36,294 nucleotides of DNA from Xanthobacteraceae bacterium. Lineage in GTDB: Bacteria; Pseudomonadota; Alphaproteobacteria; Rhizobiales; Xanthobacteraceae. The first letter of the stretch is position 1. Each line of letters opens with the position of its first letter. This document shows, one piece after another, positions 17,711-27,108 of this stretch. The position numbers were made by a program, and so were the translations under genes. The stretch spans positions 1-36,294 of the forward strand of contig SHVN01000022.1 of assembly GCA_009694215.1 (NCBI GenBank), given 5' to 3'. The notes below the pieces were generated by a model. The model did not search any database and was not told the origin of the DNA. It was given only the letters and a program-made list of their open reading frames with translations.

Positions 17711-18259
17711 GTGAGCGAAACCGATTCAGGCGAAAGGCAGAGCCTGACCGGCGCCATCGACCGGCTCCTGTTTCTCGACATTGCGGGGGCGGAGGTCGCC
17801 CGGGCCAAGCGATACCGGAGTCCCTTGAGCGGTCTCTTGATCGACGTCGTTCATTTCAAGCCGGTTGACGACGCAAACGGCCTCGCCGCCGAAGATCTGG
17901 TGCTTCAGCACTTCGTGTCCGTATGCCGATCGACGCTGCGGGCGCCGGACTATATCGGCCGGATCGGCGGCGAAGAATTCGCGATCATGCTTCCGGAAAC
18001 GCTGCTGCTCAACGCGCTCGGGGTGGCGGAACGCATTCTGGAAAATCTTGTAGCGTCGACCGCGGACGCGTCGCAACAACATCTGTCAGCCACGGCGAGC
18101 ATCGGCGCCGTGGAGTATGCCGATCAGATGGGCTCCCTCGACCAGCTCCTGCAGGCGGCCCGCGTGGCGATGCACGACGCCAAGCAGAACGGCCGCAACC
18201 AGGCCGTCTGCTATCTCGACGATGTGCAATTGATGTCGAATCTCGCGGCGATCAACTGA
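17711..18259 (+). CDS. Small GGDEF-domain protein (putative diguanylate cyclase)
   Basis: This 182-residue protein is little more than a GGDEF domain, which makes cyclic di-GMP from two GTP. The active-site loop GGEEF is at 86-90, preceded by an intact inhibitory I-site RxxD (RAPD, 77-80) at the correct five-residue distance. Asp45 in LIDVVHFK is a probable metal ligand. The N-terminal 20-30 residues are too short for a sensor domain and there is no membrane segment. I prefer the GTG at 17711, with AGGGA upstream; a TTG at 17630 would add 27 residues. It sits between the thiolase and ligI, 129 bases from the first and 90 from the second. Confidence 0.82.
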   Translation: MSETDSGERQSLTGAIDRLLFLDIAGAEVARAKRYRSPLSGLLIDVVHFKPVDDANGLAAEDLVLQHFVSVCRSTLRAPDYIGRIGGEEFAIMLPETLLLNALGVAERILENLVASTADASQQHLSATASIGAVEYADQMGSLDQLLQAARVAMHDAKQNGRNQAVCYLDDVQLMSNLAAIN

Positions 18260-18272
18260 CGGTTCCCGGTCT

Positions 18273-18300
18273 TTGACGAACGGCCCGGCCCTGATAAACC
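18273..18300 (+). promoter_or_regulatory. Possible promoter upstream of ligI
   Basis: TTGACG at 18273-18278 and TAAACC at 18295-18300 are spaced by 16 bases, with the ligI start about 50 bases downstream. The -10 match is weak, so this is only a candidate. The gap to the GGDEF gene leaves room for a separate ligI transcript. Confidence 0.28.
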
Positions 18301-18349
18301 TCCAGGCGACAGGGCGATCCAAGATTTGGCGATGAGGGAGACATCCAAC

Positions 18350-19225
18350 GTGCCCATGAGTGCCGGCTACATCCCGTTCCATCCCAATCCGTCGAAGCCG
18401 AAGTACAAGCCGCCCGCGGGCGCGGTCGATGCGCATTGCCATGTGTTCGGGCCGGAGGCGAAGTTTCCGTTCGCGCCCAAGCGCAAGTACACGCCCTGCG
18501 ACGCGCCGAAGGACACGTTGTGGCAGCGCCGCGACTTTCTCGGCTTCGACAAGAACGTGATCGTGCAGGCAACCTGCCACGACACCGACAACCGCGCGCT
18601 GGTCGATGCGCTGGTCACGTCCAACGATAGGGCCAGGGGCATCGCCTTCGTCGGCGAGGAGATCACCGACGCGGGTCTGAAGGAGCTGGACGACGCCGGG
18701 ATGAGGGGCGTGCGCTTCAACTTCATCAAGCGGCTCGTAGATTCCACGCCGAAGGACGTGATGCAGCGGATCGCCGCGCGCATCGCCAAGCTCGGCTGGC
18801 ATGTCGTCGTTTATTTCGAGCACGCCGATCTCGACGAGATGGGCCCGTTCCTGAAATCGCTGCCGACCACGCTCGTTTTCGACCACATGGCCTGCCCGGA
18901 TGTGAAGGCGGGCGTGAATGGCAAGCATTTCCAGAACTGGCTGAAGGCGCTTGACACGAACAAGACCTGGATCACCAAGGTCACCTGCCCGGAGCGATTC
19001 ACGCTCGTCGGCCCGCCCTACGACGACGTGGTGCCGTTCGCGCGGACAATCGTCGAGCGCTTTCCCGACCGCGTGATCTGGGGCACCGACTGGCCGCATC
19101 CTAATATGCCGAAGGAGGCGCCGGACGAGGGCGTGCTGGTCGACATGATCCCGAAGATCGCGCCGACCGCCGAGCTGCAGAAGAAGCTGCTGGTGGATAA
19201 TCCGATGAAGCTCTACTGGTCCTGA
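18350..19225 (+). CDS. ligI: 2-pyrone-4,6-dicarboxylate lactonase LigI
   Basis: LigI hydrolyses 2-pyrone-4,6-dicarboxylate to 4-oxalomesaconate in the protocatechuate 4,5-cleavage pathway. The 291-residue protein aligns along its length with Sphingobium LigI as I recall it: DAHCHVFGP, GMRGVRFNF, KRLVD, WGTDWPHPNM and DMIPKIAPT. Conserved positions are His29, His31, Arg122, Arg128, Tyr155, His179, Arg216 and Asp247. Where LigI has an arginine (HMGRPD), this protein has Cys182 (HMACPD). GTG 18350 is chosen because GGGAG lies nine bases before it; ATG 18356 is also possible. The GlcG-like gene starts one base after its stop. Confidence 0.92.
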   Translation: MPMSAGYIPFHPNPSKPKYKPPAGAVDAHCHVFGPEAKFPFAPKRKYTPCDAPKDTLWQRRDFLGFDKNVIVQATCHDTDNRALVDALVTSNDRARGIAFVGEEITDAGLKELDDAGMRGVRFNFIKRLVDSTPKDVMQRIAARIAKLGWHVVVYFEHADLDEMGPFLKSLPTTLVFDHMACPDVKAGVNGKHFQNWLKALDTNKTWITKVTCPERFTLVGPPYDDVVPFARTIVERFPDRVIWGTDWPHPNMPKEAPDEGVLVDMIPKIAPTAELQKKLLVDNPMKLYWS

Positions 19226-19226
19226 C

Positions 19227-19718
19227 ATGGCGGACCATTACGTCCATCGCCTGCAGATCAGTATGCCGCTCGCCGTGGCGGAAAAAATCGTCGACGGCGC
19301 GTTGAAGGCCGGAACCGACGCGGGGCTGCTGCCGCTCACCGTCGCGGTGCTCGACGTCGGCGGCCACATCGTGCTGCTCAAGCGCCAGGACGGCTCGGGC
19401 AATCTCCGCGCCGACATCGCCATTGGCAAGGCCGCCGGCGCGCTCGGCATGGGCATCTCCAGCCGCACCATCCGCGACCGGCTGAAGGACCGCCTGGCGT
19501 TTCAATCGGCGATCGCGGCGGCCTCCGACGGCCGCTTCATCCCGGTGCCGGGCGGTGTGCTCGCCTTGAACGACAAGGGCGACGTGATCGGCGCGGTCGG
19601 GATTTCCGGCGATGCTTCCGACAAGGACGAATACGCCGCCATCACCGGCGTGCATCGGGCAGGCCTCAAGAGCCATCCCGAAGAGCCGGAGCCGAATTGG
19701 AAAGATGCCGGGCTTTAG
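19227..19718 (+). CDS. GlcG/HbpS family protein (DUF336)
   Basis: A 163-residue protein of the GlcG/HbpS family, related to haem-binding HbpS and to proteins of glycolate and diol-utilisation operons. Family features include AVLDVGGHIVLLKRQD near 40-55, the alanine/glycine-rich helix IGKAAGALGMG, and VPGGVLALNDKGDVIGAVGISG. No signal peptide is apparent, so it is probably cytoplasmic. It starts one base after the ligI stop and must be co-translated with it. Such genes recur in aromatic ring-cleavage operons, but their biochemical role there is not established; cofactor binding or repair of the dioxygenase is speculation. Confidence 0.85.
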   Translation: MADHYVHRLQISMPLAVAEKIVDGALKAGTDAGLLPLTVAVLDVGGHIVLLKRQDGSGNLRADIAIGKAAGALGMGISSRTIRDRLKDRLAFQSAIAAASDGRFIPVPGGVLALNDKGDVIGAVGISGDASDKDEYAAITGVHRAGLKSHPEEPEPNWKDAGL

Positions 19719-19753
19719 ATGAACTTTGATCTCGGCTTCTCCGGGCCTGTACC

Positions 19754-19797
19754 CCATCCTTCGAGACGCGGCCTTCGGCCGCTCCTCAGGATGAGGT
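19754..19797. repeat. TCGAGACGC palindromic repeat, third copy
   Basis: The segment has arms CATCCTTCGAGACGC and CTCCTCAGGATGAGG around a GGCCTTCGGCC stem. It matches the paired copies at 15700-15794. It separates the GlcG-like gene from the ligA promoter, so it could end or stabilise the ligI transcript. Confidence 0.8.
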
Positions 19798-19820
19798 CGA
19801 GCAGCGGCAACCGCCCGCCG

Positions 19821-19860
19821 TTGCAATGATTCGGGACGGTGGATATATCATCGATATATC
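19821..19860 (+). promoter_or_regulatory. Putative ligA promoter overlapped by a repeated GATATATC operator
   Basis: TTGCAA at 19821-19826 and TATATC at 19844-19849 are exactly 17 bases apart, a good sigma-70-like arrangement. The self-complementary octamer GATATATC occurs twice, at 19842-19849 over the -10 box and at 19853-19860 near the expected start point, separated by three bases. Such AT-rich paired palindromes are rare in this GC-rich window and are what a repressor operator would look like. The ligA ATG is 44 bases downstream. Confidence 0.5.
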
Positions 19861-19903
19861 AGCCTTTTCGCAGGTCCTTCGGACCTCGGCCGGAGCAGCA
19901 CCG

Positions 19904-21296
<1,393 letters not shown>

Positions 21297-21326
21297 ATGC
21301 TTTGCCCAGGCAGAGCCCCGTTCTCT

Positions 21327-21408
21327 GTCATGGCCGGGCTTGTCCCGGCCATCTCGCTTAGGGGAGCTCTGCTTTGGGAATCGGGATCGCCGGGGTAAGC
21401 CCGGCGAT
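21327..21408. repeat. ATGGCCGGG/CCCGGCCAT palindromic repeat pair
   Basis: Two GC-rich palindromes, GTCATGGCCGGGCTTGTCCCGGCCAT-like at 21327-21352 and ATCGCCGGGG/CCCGGCGAT at 21386-21408, lie between ligB and ligC. The same family occurs at 31030-31129 and 36031-36128. It may weaken or stabilise the ligAB transcript ahead of ligC. Confidence 0.8.
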
Positions 21409-21453
21409 TACGGTCGAGAGTGATTCGTCCAATACTCAAGAAGAGGAAATCCC

Positions 21454-22410
21454 ATGAAAATCTGTGTCGCGGGCCAAGGCGCGTTTGGCCAGAAGCATCT
21501 TGATGCGTTGAAGCGCATCCCGGGCGTGGAAGTCACCTCCCTGGTCGGGGGCAATCAGGACTCCACCGCGGCTATCGCCAAGAAATACGGCGTGCCGCAC
21601 TACACCGGCGATCTGTCCGAAGGCATCAAGCGCGCCGACGCGGTGATCCTCACCACGCCGACCAAGATGCACTTCCGCCAGGGCGAGCAGGTGATGCGCG
21701 CCGGCAAGCATGTGCTGGTCGAGATTCCGGTCACCGACAGCGTCGAGGACGCCGAGAACCTCGCCAAGATCGCCAGGGAGACCGGCGTCACCGCGATGGG
21801 TGGCCATGTGCGGCGCTTCAACCCGAGCCACCAGTACATCCACAAGAAGATCGTCGGCGGCGAACTGAAGATCCAGCAGATGGACGTGCAGACCTATTTC
21901 TTCCGGCGCAAGAACATCAACGCCGCCGGCAACGCGCGGAGCTGGACCGATCATCTGTTGTGGCACCACGCCGCCCACACCATCGACCTGTTCCAGTATC
22001 AGGTCGGCGAGAACATCTCCGATTGCTACGCGGTGCAGGGCCCGATCCATCCGCAGCTCAACATCGCAATGGACATGGGCATTGTCGCGCGCACGCCGTC
22101 GGGATCGATGCTGACCTTGTCGCTGTCGTTCAACAACGACGGGCCGCTCGGCTCGTTTTTTCGCTACATCTGCGACAACGGCACCTTCAAGGCGTTCTAC
22201 GACGATCTCAGCGACGGCAAGGACAACAAGATCGACGTGTCGAAGGTCGACGTGTCGATGGACGGCATCGAGCTGGAGGATCGCGAGTTCATCAAGGCGA
22301 TCCAGGAGAAGCGCGAGCCGAACGGCAGCCTGCAGCAGTTGCTGCCCTGCATGCACGTGCTCGGCAAGCTGGAGAAGATCATCGACCCACAGCGCAAGGC
22401 GCATGCGTAG
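21454..22410 (+). CDS. ligC: 4-carboxy-2-hydroxymuconate-6-semialdehyde dehydrogenase LigC
   Basis: LigC oxidises the LigAB product, as its cyclic hemiacetal, to 2-pyrone-4,6-dicarboxylate using NADP+. The 318-residue protein is a Gfo/Idh/MocA oxidoreductase with the nucleotide-binding loop GQGAFGQKH at 7-15, EIPVTDS at the position of the family EKP motif, and SWTDHLLWHHAAHTIDLF near 168-185. The ATG at 21454 follows AGAGGA. With LigI encoded upstream, the window holds three successive pathway steps. It ends 200 bases before a convergent binding-protein gene, with a palindromic element between them. Confidence 0.93.
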   Translation: MKICVAGQGAFGQKHLDALKRIPGVEVTSLVGGNQDSTAAIAKKYGVPHYTGDLSEGIKRADAVILTTPTKMHFRQGEQVMRAGKHVLVEIPVTDSVEDAENLAKIARETGVTAMGGHVRRFNPSHQYIHKKIVGGELKIQQMDVQTYFFRRKNINAAGNARSWTDHLLWHHAAHTIDLFQYQVGENISDCYAVQGPIHPQLNIAMDMGIVARTPSGSMLTLSLSFNNDGPLGSFFRYICDNGTFKAFYDDLSDGKDNKIDVSKVDVSMDGIELEDREFIKAIQEKREPNGSLQQLLPCMHVLGKLEKIIDPQRKAHA

Positions 22411-22420
22411 GGCGCGCACT

Positions 22421-22592
22421 CGTGTCCCGGGCGCAGCGCGGCATGAAATGATGCGCTGCAGACCCGGGACCCCGGTTGCTTGGCAAAATAGGAAGCTGGG
22501 TCCCGGATCAGCGGTGCATCACTCCGCCGTAGCGCGTCGAAGACGCGCGTAAACGCGCTAGCGGCTTCGTGCTGCACCGCGTCCGGGACACG
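22421..22592. repeat. Long inverted-end intergenic element (copy 1)
   Basis: The element begins CGTGTCCCGGGCGC and ends GCGTCCGGGACACG, so its termini are inverted copies. Inside are GCATGAAATGATGCGC, GACCCGGGAC and GTCCCGGATCAGCGGTGCA. A shorter relative with the same internal blocks lies at 29763-29890. It fills most of the gap between convergent ligC and the TctC-type gene. It may form a bidirectional hairpin terminator or be a miniature mobile or REP-like element. Confidence 0.8.
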
Positions 22593-22610
22593 CAAGTGGC
22601 GAGCGCATGT

Positions 22611-23585
22611 CTAATCCGCCTTGATCCCAGCGGCCTTCACCACCTTGCCCCACTTCTCCGTCTCCGCCGCCATCAGCGTGGCGAACTCCGCCGCGGTTCC
22701 TGGCAGCGGCGCGCCGCCGGTGTCGGCGAGCTTGGCTTTCATCGTCGGATCGGCGAAGGCTAGTTGCCCCGCCTTGTGCAGCGCCTCGACGATCTCCGGC
22801 GGGGTGCCCTTCGGCACGCCGATGCCGGTCACCGCGCTCGCTTCGTAGCCGGGGACGAATTCGCGCATGGGCGGCACGTCCAGCAACGCCGCCGACCGCT
22901 CGCTTGTGGTCACTGCCAGCGCGCGCAGCTTGCCGCTCCGCACCGGCTCGATCGACGCCGACATCGGCTCGAACATCATCTGTGCTTCGCCGGCGATCAT
23001 CGCCTTCAGGGCCGGTCCGCCGCCACCGTAGTGCACGACCTCGAGGTTCAGTCCGGTCATCTGCTTGAACAGCTCGCCGGTGACATGCGGCGAGCTGCCG
23101 TTGCCGGTCGAGGCCATCTTGATCTTGTCGAGGTTGCTCTTGGCGTAGGCGATGAACTCCGGAACCGTCTTCGCCGGCACCGAGGGGTGGACGACCATCA
23201 CCAGCGCCTCGCGGGTGATGCCAGCGACCGGGACGACGTCACGCAGAAAGTTGAAGCTCAGGTCCGGATAGAGCGCGCCGCCGATCGCGTTCGCCGGGCC
23301 GCACAGCAGGATGGTGTATCCATCGGCCGGCGCGCGCACCGCCATTTCGGTCGTGATGTTGCCGGACCGGCCGCCCCTGTTCTCGACGTTGAAAGGCTGG
23401 CCCAATTTCTCGGACAGCGATTGCGCGACGATGCGGCCGAGGATGTCGTTCGGGCCGCCGGCTGGGAATCCGATCAGGAATCGCACCGGCTTCGACGGAT
23501 AGCTTTGTGCGTGCGCCATGGGCGGAAAAACCGAAGCGGCGGCTGTTGCGGCGAAGCACAAGACGCTGCGGCGGAAATGGTTCAT
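22611..23585 (-). CDS. Orphan tripartite tricarboxylate transporter binding protein (TctC/Bug family)
   Basis: The 324-residue periplasmic binding protein starts with a signal peptide likely cut after AHA at about residue 26. It then shows the Bug-family opening YPSKPVRFLIGFPAGGPND, and ASTGNGSSPHV and KGTPPEIVEALHKA in the expected order. These proteins bind carboxylated compounds for TctAB permeases. No tctA or tctB is in the window; instead the gene follows livF by ten bases and is the last gene of the Liv operon. It may deliver substrate to another permease, or sense a substrate. The ATG at 23585 has no clear ribosome-binding site, and translation may be coupled to livF. Confidence 0.9.
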   Translation of the reverse strand: MNHFRRSVLCFAATAAASVFPPMAHAQSYPSKPVRFLIGFPAGGPNDILGRIVAQSLSEKLGQPFNVENRGGRSGNITTEMAVRAPADGYTILLCGPANAIGGALYPDLSFNFLRDVVPVAGITREALVMVVHPSVPAKTVPEFIAYAKSNLDKIKMASTGNGSSPHVTGELFKQMTGLNLEVVHYGGGGPALKAMIAGEAQMMFEPMSASIEPVRSGKLRALAVTTSERSAALLDVPPMREFVPGYEASAVTGIGVPKGTPPEIVEALHKAGQLAFADPTMKAKLADTGGAPLPGTAAEFATLMAAETEKWGKVVKAAGIKAD

Positions 23586-23595
23586 AGGGGCGTCA

Positions 23596-24300
23596 TTATT
23601 CACTGACGCCGATGATCTTCGCCAGCCGCTCCGGATCGTCGCGCAGCACGGCCGACGCGCCATCATACACGATGCGGCCCTTGTCCAGCACCGCGCTGCG
23701 GTCGGAGAACTCGAAGGCCACGCGGCTGTTCTGTTCGACCAGGATGATCGACAGCTCGCTCTCGCTGCGGAGTTTGAGCAGCACCGCGGTGAGCGCTTCG
23801 ACGATCACCGGGGCGAGCCCTTCGGTTGGCTCGTCCATCAACAGCACGCCCGGATTGGTGAGCAGCGCGCGCGCGATCGAGAGCATCTGCTGCTCGCCGC
23901 CGGAGAGCTGATTGCCGCGGTTGTCCAGACGCTCCTTGAGGTTTGGGAACAGCTCGAACACACGCTCTTTGGTCCAGTGGCCGGGCCGCGCGCCGACATC
24001 GAGATTCTCCAGCACGCTGAGCGAGGGAAAGATCTCGCGCTCCTGCGGCACGAAGCCCAATCCGGCCGCCGCGCGCCGGAACACCGGCACGCGGTTGAGG
24101 CTGCGTCCGGAAAGCAGCACGTCGCCCTTGTGCAGGGTGGTGTGGCCCATGATGGTCGAAAGCAGCGTGGTCTTGCCGACCCCGTTGCGCCCGATCACGC
24201 TGATGCTCTCGCCCGGCGCGATGGCGAGGTTGACGTCCTCCAGCACCACGGTCTCGCCGTAGCCGGCCGACACGTCCCTGAGCTCGACTGCGCTAGCCAT
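23596..24300 (-). CDS. livF: Branched-chain amino acid/aromatic acid ABC transporter ATPase LivF
   Basis: One of the two ATPases of a Liv-type importer, 234 residues from the ATG at 24300. It has Walker A GRNGVGKTT, the signature LSGGEQQ and Walker B LLMDEP, with the TEGLAP segment typical of LivF. It overlaps livG by eight bases. Liv-type (HAAT) systems import branched-chain amino acids, but many in soil alphaproteobacteria serve aromatic acids; the neighbourhood favours an aromatic or methylated substrate. A start ten codons further upstream is open but would lie inside livG. Confidence 0.92.
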   Translation of the reverse strand: MASAVELRDVSAGYGETVVLEDVNLAIAPGESISVIGRNGVGKTTLLSTIMGHTTLHKGDVLLSGRSLNRVPVFRRAAAGLGFVPQEREIFPSLSVLENLDVGARPGHWTKERVFELFPNLKERLDNRGNQLSGGEQQMLSIARALLTNPGVLLMDEPTEGLAPVIVEALTAVLLKLRSESELSIILVEQNSRVAFEFSDRSAVLDKGRIVYDGASAVLRDDPERLAKIIGVSE

Positions 24301-25048
24301 GGGTCGTCGCCTGACCGAGATAGACGGCACGCACCTCGGGATTGGCGCCGATCTCCCTCGGCGAACCTTCCGCGAACACCGCGCCGCGCACCAGCACGGT
24401 GATCTTCTTGGCGAAGCGGAAAACGAGATCCATGTCGTGGTCGATGATCAGCACGCCGATGCTTTTCGGCAGTGCATCGATGGCGTCGAGGATGATGTGG
24501 CTCTCGGCGCTCGGCACGCCGGCGGCGGGTTCGTCGAGCAGCAGCACCTCGGGCTTCAATCCGAGCGTAATGGCGAGTTCGACCAGCCGCTGGCGGCCGT
24601 AAGACAGCTCCGGAATGGTCTTATGGGCGATGTCGGCGAGCTTGAGCCGCGTGAGCAATTCCATCGCCTCGTCGATCACGTCCTGCCGCTTGCCGGCGGG
24701 CCGGAACATGTCCGGCGCCGCTCCGACGCGCTCGGCGATCGCCATGTAGACGTTCTCCAGCACGGAGAGGCCGCGGAACAGCCGGTTGATCTGGAACGTG
24801 CGCGCGATGCCGAGTTTGACCCGTTCGGCCTGCTCGACGTTGTTGATGTTGCTGCCCTTGAACAGCACGTCGCCGGCGCTCGGCGCCAGCACGCCGGTGA
24901 GCAGGTTGATGAAGGTGGTCTTGCCGGCGCCGTTCGGGCCGATCAGCGCGTGGCGCGCGCCTTCCTCCAGCGTGAAGGAAACGTCGCGCGTGGCGAGCAG
25001 CGCGCCGAAGCTTTTGCTGAGCGAGCGCGTCTCCAAAAGCGCGGTCAT
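24293..25048 (-). CDS. livG: Liv-type ABC transporter ATPase LivG
   Basis: The second ATPase subunit, 251 residues, has Walker A GPNGAGKTT, the less canonical signature LSYGRQR common in LivG, and Walker B LLLDEPAAG. Its ATG overlaps the livM stop as ATGA, indicating translational coupling. LivG and LivF form the cytoplasmic heterodimer that powers LivHM. Confidence 0.92.
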   Translation of the reverse strand: MTALLETRSLSKSFGALLATRDVSFTLEEGARHALIGPNGAGKTTFINLLTGVLAPSAGDVLFKGSNINNVEQAERVKLGIARTFQINRLFRGLSVLENVYMAIAERVGAAPDMFRPAGKRQDVIDEAMELLTRLKLADIAHKTIPELSYGRQRLVELAITLGLKPEVLLLDEPAAGVPSAESHIILDAIDALPKSIGVLIIDHDMDLVFRFAKKITVLVRGAVFAEGSPREIGANPEVRAVYLGQATTHG

Positions 25049-26055
25049 TGTGCTTTACGCTCTTTGTATGGTCGCGTCAGGTTATCGACCATGCCGAGAA
25101 TGCCGCCGCGCGCGAACAGCGCAATCGCCACGAGCAGCAGGCCGAGGCCGAGCTGCCAGGCGGTGGGATAGGCCTTCGACAGGAAGTGCGCGAGCACCAT
25201 GTAGGCCACCGCGCCGATGATGCCGCCGTAGAGCCGGCCGTAGCCGCCGAGCACCAGCACGATGAGCACGGTCGCGGCGCGGTCGAGGCCGAGCACGCTG
25301 AGATTGACGTAAGCGTTGGCCTGCGCCCACAGCGCGCCGGCGACGCCGGCGATCGCCGCCGAGATCGTGTAGCAGACAATCAGCCGCATCCGCACCGGCG
25401 CGCCAACTGCGTGCATGCGGAGCGTGTTCTCGCGCATGCCGGTGAGGCTGTGGCCGTAGGGCGAATAGACCAGTGTGCGCACGAAGATGAAGCAAACCAG
25501 AAGCACGCCGAGCACGTAGAGATATTGCGTATAGGGGTAGAGCGGGTTGAATTCGAAGATGCCGAACAATGGTTTGATCGGCAGGCTGTCGAGGCCGTCG
25601 AAGCCGCCGGTGACCTCGGCGGCCATGTTGGCGATCTCCTCCAGGAGGCCCATGGTGCAGAGCGTGAGCATTAAGAGCGTCAGGCCGGTGGTGCGGAGCA
25701 GCACGAGGCCCGAGGCAAATCCGACCGCGCCAGCGACCGCCGCGGCGATGAACAGGCCCGAGACCGGCTCGGTCCAGATTTCATGCTTGGCCAGCATGCC
25801 GACGGTGTAGGCGCCGGCGCCGAAGAACGCCGCGTGGCCGAGCGTGACGATGCCCGCATAGCCGAGCGCGAGATCGAGCGAGATGGCGAACAGCACCGTG
25901 ATGAGGAGTTCGGTGCCGAAGCCGAGATAGCGCGGGAAGGCGAAATAGAACGCGAGCGCGAGCAGCCAGGGCAGCGTCTCCGCGAGGCGGAAACGATGGC
26001 GCACGGCCAGCGCAAGCGCCGCGGGATTGTCGCTGCGGACCGGAGTCGCGCTCAC
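25045..26055 (-). CDS. livM: Liv-type ABC transporter permease LivM
   Basis: A hydrophobic permease of 336 residues with the LivM signature LALGYAGIVTLGHAAFFGAGAY near 85-105 and repeated membrane segments. I prefer GTG at 26055, ten bases after the livH stop, with GAGAG upstream; a TTG at 26082 would overlap livH. It forms the membrane channel with LivH. The C-terminus ends in a basic tail and the stop overlaps the livG start. Confidence 0.91.
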   Translation of the reverse strand: MSATPVRSDNPAALALAVRHRFRLAETLPWLLALAFYFAFPRYLGFGTELLITVLFAISLDLALGYAGIVTLGHAAFFGAGAYTVGMLAKHEIWTEPVSGLFIAAAVAGAVGFASGLVLLRTTGLTLLMLTLCTMGLLEEIANMAAEVTGGFDGLDSLPIKPLFGIFEFNPLYPYTQYLYVLGVLLVCFIFVRTLVYSPYGHSLTGMRENTLRMHAVGAPVRMRLIVCYTISAAIAGVAGALWAQANAYVNLSVLGLDRAATVLIVLVLGGYGRLYGGIIGAVAYMVLAHFLSKAYPTAWQLGLGLLLVAIALFARGGILGMVDNLTRPYKERKAQ

Positions 26056-26065
26056 GTTCGCACTC

Positions 26066-26932
26066 TCATGCCGGCCGCCCAAATAGCCCCTGTGGCCGCC
26101 ACAGCAGCAGCATGATCGTCATCGCATAGATGAACACCGTGCCGCCCTGCGGCAGGTATTTCTTCAGCGTGAAGTCGAGCACGCCGATGATCAGCGACGC
26201 ATAGAACACGCCGGTGATGCGGCCGAGGCCGCCAACCGCGACGACGATCAGGAACATCACCAGGTATTTGAGCGGGTATTGCGGATCGAGGCCGAGGAAC
26301 TCGGCGCCGAGCCCGCCGCCCAGCGCCGCCATGCCGCTGCCGAACGCGAAGGTGATGGTGAACAGCCGCGTGATGTTGATGCCGAGCGACTCCGCCATCC
26401 GCCGGTTGTCGACCGCCGCGCGGATCTGCGCGCCCATGCGGGTGCGCTCGAAGCCGAGCCAGAGCCCCAGCATGATGACCACGCCGATCGCGATCAGCAC
26501 GATGCTGTAGGTGCGGTAGGCCATGAAGCCGAGATTGAGTTGGCCCTGCAACGAGTCCGGCAGCGTGAGCGGCTGGGTTTCCGGCCCAACCGCCAGCGTC
26601 ACCGTCGCAATCATGATGAACACCAGGCCGATGGTGAACAGCACCTGGTCGAGCTCAGGCGCGCGATAGAGCCGCTGATACAAAAGCCGCTCGAATACGA
26701 CGCTGACGGCCGCGGTGACGATAAAGCCGATCAGGAGCGCCGGAACGAACGGCACGCCCAGCCGGTTCATCGCCAGCACGATGACGTAGCCGCCGATCAT
26801 GGCAAAGCCGCCGTGGGCCAGGTTGACGAAGCCCATCAACCCCATGGTCACGGACAGCCCGACCGAGACGATGAACAGCACCATGCCGGCGGCCAGGCCG
26901 CCGAGCAGCATGTTGGCGATTTCCACGATCAC
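26066..26932 (-). CDS. livH: Liv-type ABC transporter permease LivH
   Basis: The 288-residue permease partner has the LivH motif GLMGFVNLAHGGFAMIGGY near 31-50 and multiple membrane helices, with ARMGAQIRAA-like loop sequence FERTRMGAQIRAAVDNRRMA in the middle. GTG at 26932 is the likely start, with a nearby alternative GTG at 26926; neither has a strong ribosome-binding site. It is separated from livK by a terminator, so permease and ATPase genes may be expressed at a lower level than the binding protein. Confidence 0.91.
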   Translation of the reverse strand: MIVEIANMLLGGLAAGMVLFIVSVGLSVTMGLMGFVNLAHGGFAMIGGYVIVLAMNRLGVPFVPALLIGFIVTAAVSVVFERLLYQRLYRAPELDQVLFTIGLVFIMIATVTLAVGPETQPLTLPDSLQGQLNLGFMAYRTYSIVLIAIGVVIMLGLWLGFERTRMGAQIRAAVDNRRMAESLGINITRLFTITFAFGSGMAALGGGLGAEFLGLDPQYPLKYLVMFLIVVAVGGLGRITGVFYASLIIGVLDFTLKKYLPQGGTVFIYAMTIMLLLWRPQGLFGRPA

Positions 26933-27052
26933 GCGAAGGCCCGCCCGATATGGGCATGCAGCGCCGTGATTTGCGCCCGCTTCATTGCTTCATTCCCCCG
27001 CCGGTTGCCCCGGCTTGATGCCAGAAATACTAGAGCATTTCCCAATGCCTCC

Positions 27053-27084
27053 AAAGCAAAACCGCCGCCCTCGAGGGCGGCGGT
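27053..27084 (-). terminator. Rho-independent terminator after livK
   Basis: A perfect 22-base palindrome, arms CCGCCGCCCTC and GAGGGCGGCGG, lies at 27062-27083. Read on the minus strand it is followed by TTTTGCTTT. It begins 25 bases after the livK stop and precedes livH, so it probably ends most livK transcripts while allowing some read-through. Confidence 0.8.
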
Positions 27085-27108
27085 CTGCCGATTGATACGC
27101 CGGATGTC

